Both the position numbers and the translations under genes were made by a program. A stretch of DNA of 10,156 nucleotides from an uncultured Bacteroidales bacterium (lineage in GTDB: Bacteria; Bacteroidota; Bacteroidia; Bacteroidales; Bacteroidaceae), in assembly GCA_947367415.1 (NCBI GenBank), contig CANBEE010000086.1, positions 1-10,156 on the forward strand. Reading direction: 5' to 3'. Shown here piece by piece: positions 7,364-10,156 of the stretch (positions are counted from its first letter, which is position 1; each line of letters starts with the position of its first letter). Under the pieces are notes generated by a model, which worked only from the letters and a program-made list of their open reading frames with translations, was not told where the DNA came from and searched no databases.

Positions 7364-8332
7364 TTATTTCACAAGATAGCGTTGCAGCTCATCGAGCGTA
7401 CCGTTAAAGACATTCAAGTCTACATTGTCCTCAATGCCAGGTACCGTGCCATAGTCAGTGTGTTGCCAGAATTGCCATGAGCCCTCATAACTGAGAGTCT
7501 CTACATAGTAGTGAGCTATCCACAAGGGATATGCTGAAAACTCAGGAGCATCCAGATAGCGCGACTTGTACTTATACGAGGTGTAAATGATAGGTTTCAC
7601 CCCGTAGTGCTGTTCAAGGCGGTGAAGGAACTTTATGAGATCAGCCTGCAGCTGCGCCTTATTGCGTGGCTTGCGTTCTATATCAAGCACTGGAGGAAGA
7701 TCACCACGCTCCAGCTTCACCTGCGAAATAAAGAAGTCGGCCTGACGAATAGGATCAGAATTGGGATTGTAGAAATGGTATGCCCCACGTATAAGCCCCA
7801 CCTCACGAGCCTGGCGGAAGTTCTCTGCAAAACGTCGGTCCTTATAGTCACCACCCTCCGTAGCCTTCATGAAGGCAAAGCGAATGGGGTATTTCTGTTT
7901 CTCTGTAGCCTTTACGGCCTCCCAGTTGATGCAGCCTTGATGATGCGACACATCGATGCCATGCACTTTATAATTCACAGGCAAGCATACACCATACCCC
8001 TTATATCCGTAACAGGGTTTCCAACGATAGCTATAGGGACGGATAAAGAAGTAATAGAAAAAGGCAAGTATAGCCACTGCGCCGATGGCAGTAAATATCC
8101 AATGCATAATGCCCGAGTTGCGGAAGCGCACCCACATACGAGCACGAGCTTTTCTACGCTTGGCCTTGCGAGCAGCAGCTTCGCGGACTTTCGCTTTAGC
8201 CTTGGCAGCCTTGCGTTTCTCCCTATCCGTCATCGGCTTGCCCCTTCGCGATGCTTTAGCATTGGCCTTCGCCTTGGGCTTCTCCGTCATACGGATAGTA
8301 GTAGTGCGTACAGTGGATTTGTTATTAGCCAT
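7364..8332 (-). CDS. Membrane-anchored GH25 lysozyme-like muramidase
   Basis: A 322-residue protein expected to cut the beta-1,4 bond between N-acetylmuramic acid and N-acetylglucosamine in peptidoglycan. Residues 1-73 are extremely basic and rich in Lys, Ala and Arg, with many KA/AK pairs (KAAKAKAKVREAAARKAKRR at 41-60). One transmembrane helix follows at about 76-97 (HWIFTAIGAVAILAFFYYFF). By the positive-inside rule the tail stays in the cytoplasm and the enzyme domain faces the periplasm. The GH25 domain covers about 123-320: HGIDVSHHQG with D127, FAFMKATEGGDY, GAYHFYNP (183-190), and PPVLDIE with D217 and E219 as likely catalytic residues, then YPLWIAHY and WQFWQHTDYGTVPGIEDNVDLNVF. All key acidic residues are present. 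The gene follows the phosphofructokinase gene in the same direction after 92 bp. No clear promoter motif was found in that gap. A role in cell-wall turnover is inferred. Confidence 0.9.
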   Translation of the reverse strand: MANNKSTVRTTTIRMTEKPKAKANAKASRRGKPMTDREKRKAAKAKAKVREAAARKAKRRKARARMWVRFRNSGIMHWIFTAIGAVAILAFFYYFFIRPYSYRWKPCYGYKGYGVCLPVNYKVHGIDVSHHQGCINWEAVKATEKQKYPIRFAFMKATEGGDYKDRRFAENFRQAREVGLIRGAYHFYNPNSDPIRQADFFISQVKLERGDLPPVLDIERKPRNKAQLQADLIKFLHRLEQHYGVKPIIYTSYKYKSRYLDAPEFSAYPLWIAHYYVETLSYEGSWQFWQHTDYGTVPGIEDNVDLNVFNGTLDELQRYLVK

Positions 8333-8345
8333 TTTCCGTTTTTAA

Positions 8346-8378
8346 AAGTAGGGGCAGACATGATGCCTGCCCTTACTT
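8346..8378 (-). terminator. Hairpin between phosphofructokinase and GH25 genes
   Basis: AAGTAGGGGCAG (8346-8357) and CTGCCCTTACTT (8367-8378) form a 12-bp stem with one G-U-type pair around a 9-base loop. Read on the minus strand, the stem is followed by TTAAAAA rather than a pure T run, so termination after the phosphofructokinase gene is probable but perhaps incomplete. The hairpin sits 14 bases before the GH25 start and could also influence its translation. Confidence 0.5.
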
Positions 8379-8391
8379 AACAATATGACTT

Positions 8392-8422
8392 AATTGTCAA
8401 TTTTCAATTGTGACTGTCAATT
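8392..8422. repeat. CAATT-rich intergenic repeat
   Basis: Three closely spaced copies of TCAATT (within AATTGTCAATTTTCAATTG and a later GTCAATTA) lie just after the stop codon of the phosphofructokinase gene. Parts are palindromic. It resembles short AT repeats often seen between genes in Bacteroidales and has no assigned function. Confidence 0.4.
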
Positions 8423-8424
8423 AT

Positions 8425-10071
8425 TTAGAGGTCGCCCAACTCGTAACGGAGAGTCATAGTAGGCTGGTCGCAAACCTCACGAGGTCCGTAGTACTGGATA
8501 GGACCAGGGAATACATACTCGGTCTCGCTAGCCCAAGCCTCACGCTTAGCAGCGAAAGCCTTGAAGGGTGCACCGTCGAGCTCTACAAGCGCCTTCTTGA
8601 TTACGGGCTTCATCTGACCGTGACGACGCTCCATGTTCATCATCATAGTTACAGGAATACCACCTGCCAACCACTCCTCTGCAGGACGTGTGGTGTGACG
8701 GATTGAAGGCATGTAACCAGTCTTGCCTGCAGCGATGAGCAATGATGCAGCATAGCCGAGTGAGTAGCAGTAGTCTGCATCGTAGTTTGAGGGAGCTGCG
8801 CAACGACCTTCGTAACCGAAGAAGTGGTGCTGCGCTGCAAACTTACCGTTATACTTGCCGGCAGCCTTCCACTCGTCGAGCTTGTTGCCTACCATCTCAG
8901 AGAGCAACTTCTCGGTCTCGATGAGCGATACCTGTACGTTGCCGTGGGGGTCGCGGTCGAGTGAGAGCTGACGTGCTACGCCTTCGGGCAGACTTGCGTA
9001 TACCTTGGCGTTAGCCTCAGAGAGGTGATCGATGATGTACTGACGTTGGTTAGCCTCTTCTACAGCAGCAAACTCAGCTGCATTGTGAGCAAGGAAATCG
9101 TTGAGCTCGCTAATGAGCGACTTGATTTCGGGGATGAACTCGATAAGGCCTTCGGGGATAAGTACGATACCGTAGTTGCAGCCGTTCTCAGCACGCTTTA
9201 CAACTACGTTGGCAATATCAGTTACCACCTCGTCGAGTGATTGCTTCTTGGCCTCAACCTCCTCAGAGATGATACAGATGTTGGGCTGTACCTGAAGAGC
9301 TACCTCAAGCGCGATGTGAGAAGCCGAGCGGCCCATCAGCTTAATGAAGTGGTAGTACTTACGGGCTGAGTCGCAGTCACGCTCAATGTTACCAACAACC
9401 TCAGCGTATACCTTACAAGCGGTGTCGAAACCGAAAGAGGTCTCAATCATCTCGTTCTTCAAGTCACCGTCGATGGTCTTGGGGCAACCGATTACCTGTA
9501 CGCCAGCATTGATAGATGCATAGTACTCAGCGAGTACGCAAGCGTTGGTGTTAGAGTCGTCACCACCGATAATAACAAGAGCGTTGATCTCCAACTTCTT
9601 GAGAATTTCGAGACCCTTATCAAACTGCTCCTTGGTCTCGAGCTTGGTACGACCAGAGCCGATCATATCGAAACCACCGGTGTTGCGGTATTCGTCAACA
9701 ACCTCAGCGGTGAGCTCACGGTAGTTATGCTTTACAAGACCGTCAGGACCCATCAGGAAGCCATAGAGACGGCTAGCGGGGTTGAGCATCTTGAGGCCGT
9801 CGAACAGACCAGAGATTACGTTGTGACCACCAGGAGCCTGACCACCAGAAAGGATTACACCTACGTTCAGGGGCTTGCTCTCTACCTTGTCGGCAGGAAC
9901 GAACTTCAACATAGGCATACCGTAAGTGTTGGGGAACAACTCCTTGATAGCCTCTTGGTCAGCTGCAGACTGTGTGAGGGCACCCTCTTCAATCTTCACA
10001 GCACTTCTCAATACTTGGGGGAGCTTCGGCTGATATGAAGCTCTAGCCAATTGCAATGCGCTTTTCTTCAT
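8425..10071 (-). CDS. pfp: Pyrophosphate--fructose 6-phosphate 1-phosphotransferase (PPi-PFK)
   Basis: A 548-residue cytoplasmic enzyme that reversibly phosphorylates fructose 6-phosphate with pyrophosphate, at the committed step of glycolysis. The N-terminal phosphate-binding loop is VILSGGQAPGGHN (72-84). GGDDSN (169-174) has Asp where ATP-dependent enzymes have Gly in GGDGS. PKTIDGDLKN (197-206) has Lys next to the catalytic TIDGD (D201 as proton acceptor). Both changes mark the PPi-using type. MGRSASHIALE (246-256) binds the sugar phosphate. The length matches the long PPi-PFK class found in Bacteroidota and plants, not the roughly 320-residue ATP-PFK. Codon choice looks more biased than in neighbouring genes, consistent with high expression. 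The start is the only sensible ATG, 85 bases from the window end. On the minus strand, TGGTTTTG (10122-10115) is a one-mismatch candidate for the -7 element, but no good -33 was seen. The gene may be transcribed alone or with the GH25 gene. Confidence 0.95.
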   Translation of the reverse strand: MKKSALQLARASYQPKLPQVLRSAVKIEEGALTQSAADQEAIKELFPNTYGMPMLKFVPADKVESKPLNVGVILSGGQAPGGHNVISGLFDGLKMLNPASRLYGFLMGPDGLVKHNYRELTAEVVDEYRNTGGFDMIGSGRTKLETKEQFDKGLEILKKLEINALVIIGGDDSNTNACVLAEYYASINAGVQVIGCPKTIDGDLKNEMIETSFGFDTACKVYAEVVGNIERDCDSARKYYHFIKLMGRSASHIALEVALQVQPNICIISEEVEAKKQSLDEVVTDIANVVVKRAENGCNYGIVLIPEGLIEFIPEIKSLISELNDFLAHNAAEFAAVEEANQRQYIIDHLSEANAKVYASLPEGVARQLSLDRDPHGNVQVSLIETEKLLSEMVGNKLDEWKAAGKYNGKFAAQHHFFGYEGRCAAPSNYDADYCYSLGYAASLLIAAGKTGYMPSIRHTTRPAEEWLAGGIPVTMMMNMERRHGQMKPVIKKALVELDGAPFKAFAAKREAWASETEYVFPGPIQYYGPREVCDQPTMTLRYELGDL

Positions 10072-10156
10072 TGTGGTTAGAATGTATATTAAAAAAAATA
10101 CTGTTTATTTCCTTCAAAACCATACTACCCTATATAAACATTAAATAGGATACGGT

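Noticed and set aside
7607..8380. Rightward 257-codon open frame opposite the GH25 gene
   Set aside because: It lies antisense to a gene with complete GH25 motifs and a clear membrane helix, and it shows no domain of its own.
10072..10156. Promoter of the phosphofructokinase gene
   Set aside because: Only a one-mismatch -7 candidate (TGGTTTTG at 10122-10115 on the minus strand) was found, with no good -33. This is too weak to list as a feature.

Overview
The window looks like the end of an assembled contig from a Bacteroidales bacterium (Bacteroides/Prevotella-like, probably gut-associated). Three things suggest this: promoter elements of the Bacteroidota type (TAnnTTTG) before two genes, weak or absent Shine-Dalgarno sequences, and gene content typical of the order (a secreted GH38 alpha-mannosidase with extra C-terminal modules, and a long PPi-dependent phosphofructokinase). 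The genus cannot be fixed from the sequence alone.

The first 72 bases are not genomic. They are an Illumina P7/Nextera adapter with an 8-base index and the Tn5 mosaic end. The genomic part starts at 73 with the last 30 codons of an unidentified reading frame. Its end overlaps one arm of an inverted repeat (141-158 and 267-284) that encloses a hairpin terminator. This is probably the end, or a small derivative, of an insertion sequence. A second strong terminator lies at 311-350, and a promoter at about 428 leads into the first complete gene.

From 502 to 7343 everything reads rightward. A large exported GH38 alpha-mannosidase with a C-terminal F5/8 (discoidin-like) domain comes first. A 130-bp gap containing a new promoter follows, then three glycosyltransferase genes (GT2, GT2, GT-B fold) joined by two ATGA stop/start overlaps. 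The three transferases almost certainly form one operon and probably add successive sugars to a surface polysaccharide, O-antigen or glycoprotein glycan. The mannosidase has its own promoter and acts outside the cytoplasm, so a functional link to them is only possible.

From 7364 to 10071 everything reads leftward. A pyrophosphate-dependent phosphofructokinase (central glycolysis) is followed, after a 92-bp gap with a hairpin, by a GH25 lysozyme-like muramidase anchored by one membrane helix behind a very basic Lys/Ala/Arg-rich cytoplasmic tail. The lysozyme gene converges on the glycosyltransferase operon with only 20 bp between stop codons.

I found no phage, CRISPR, RNA gene or convincing new multi-gene system. 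The points most worth checking are the adapter contamination, the inverted-repeat element at the left end, a CAATT-type repeat inside the second glycosyltransferase, and the unusual basic tail of the GH25 protein.
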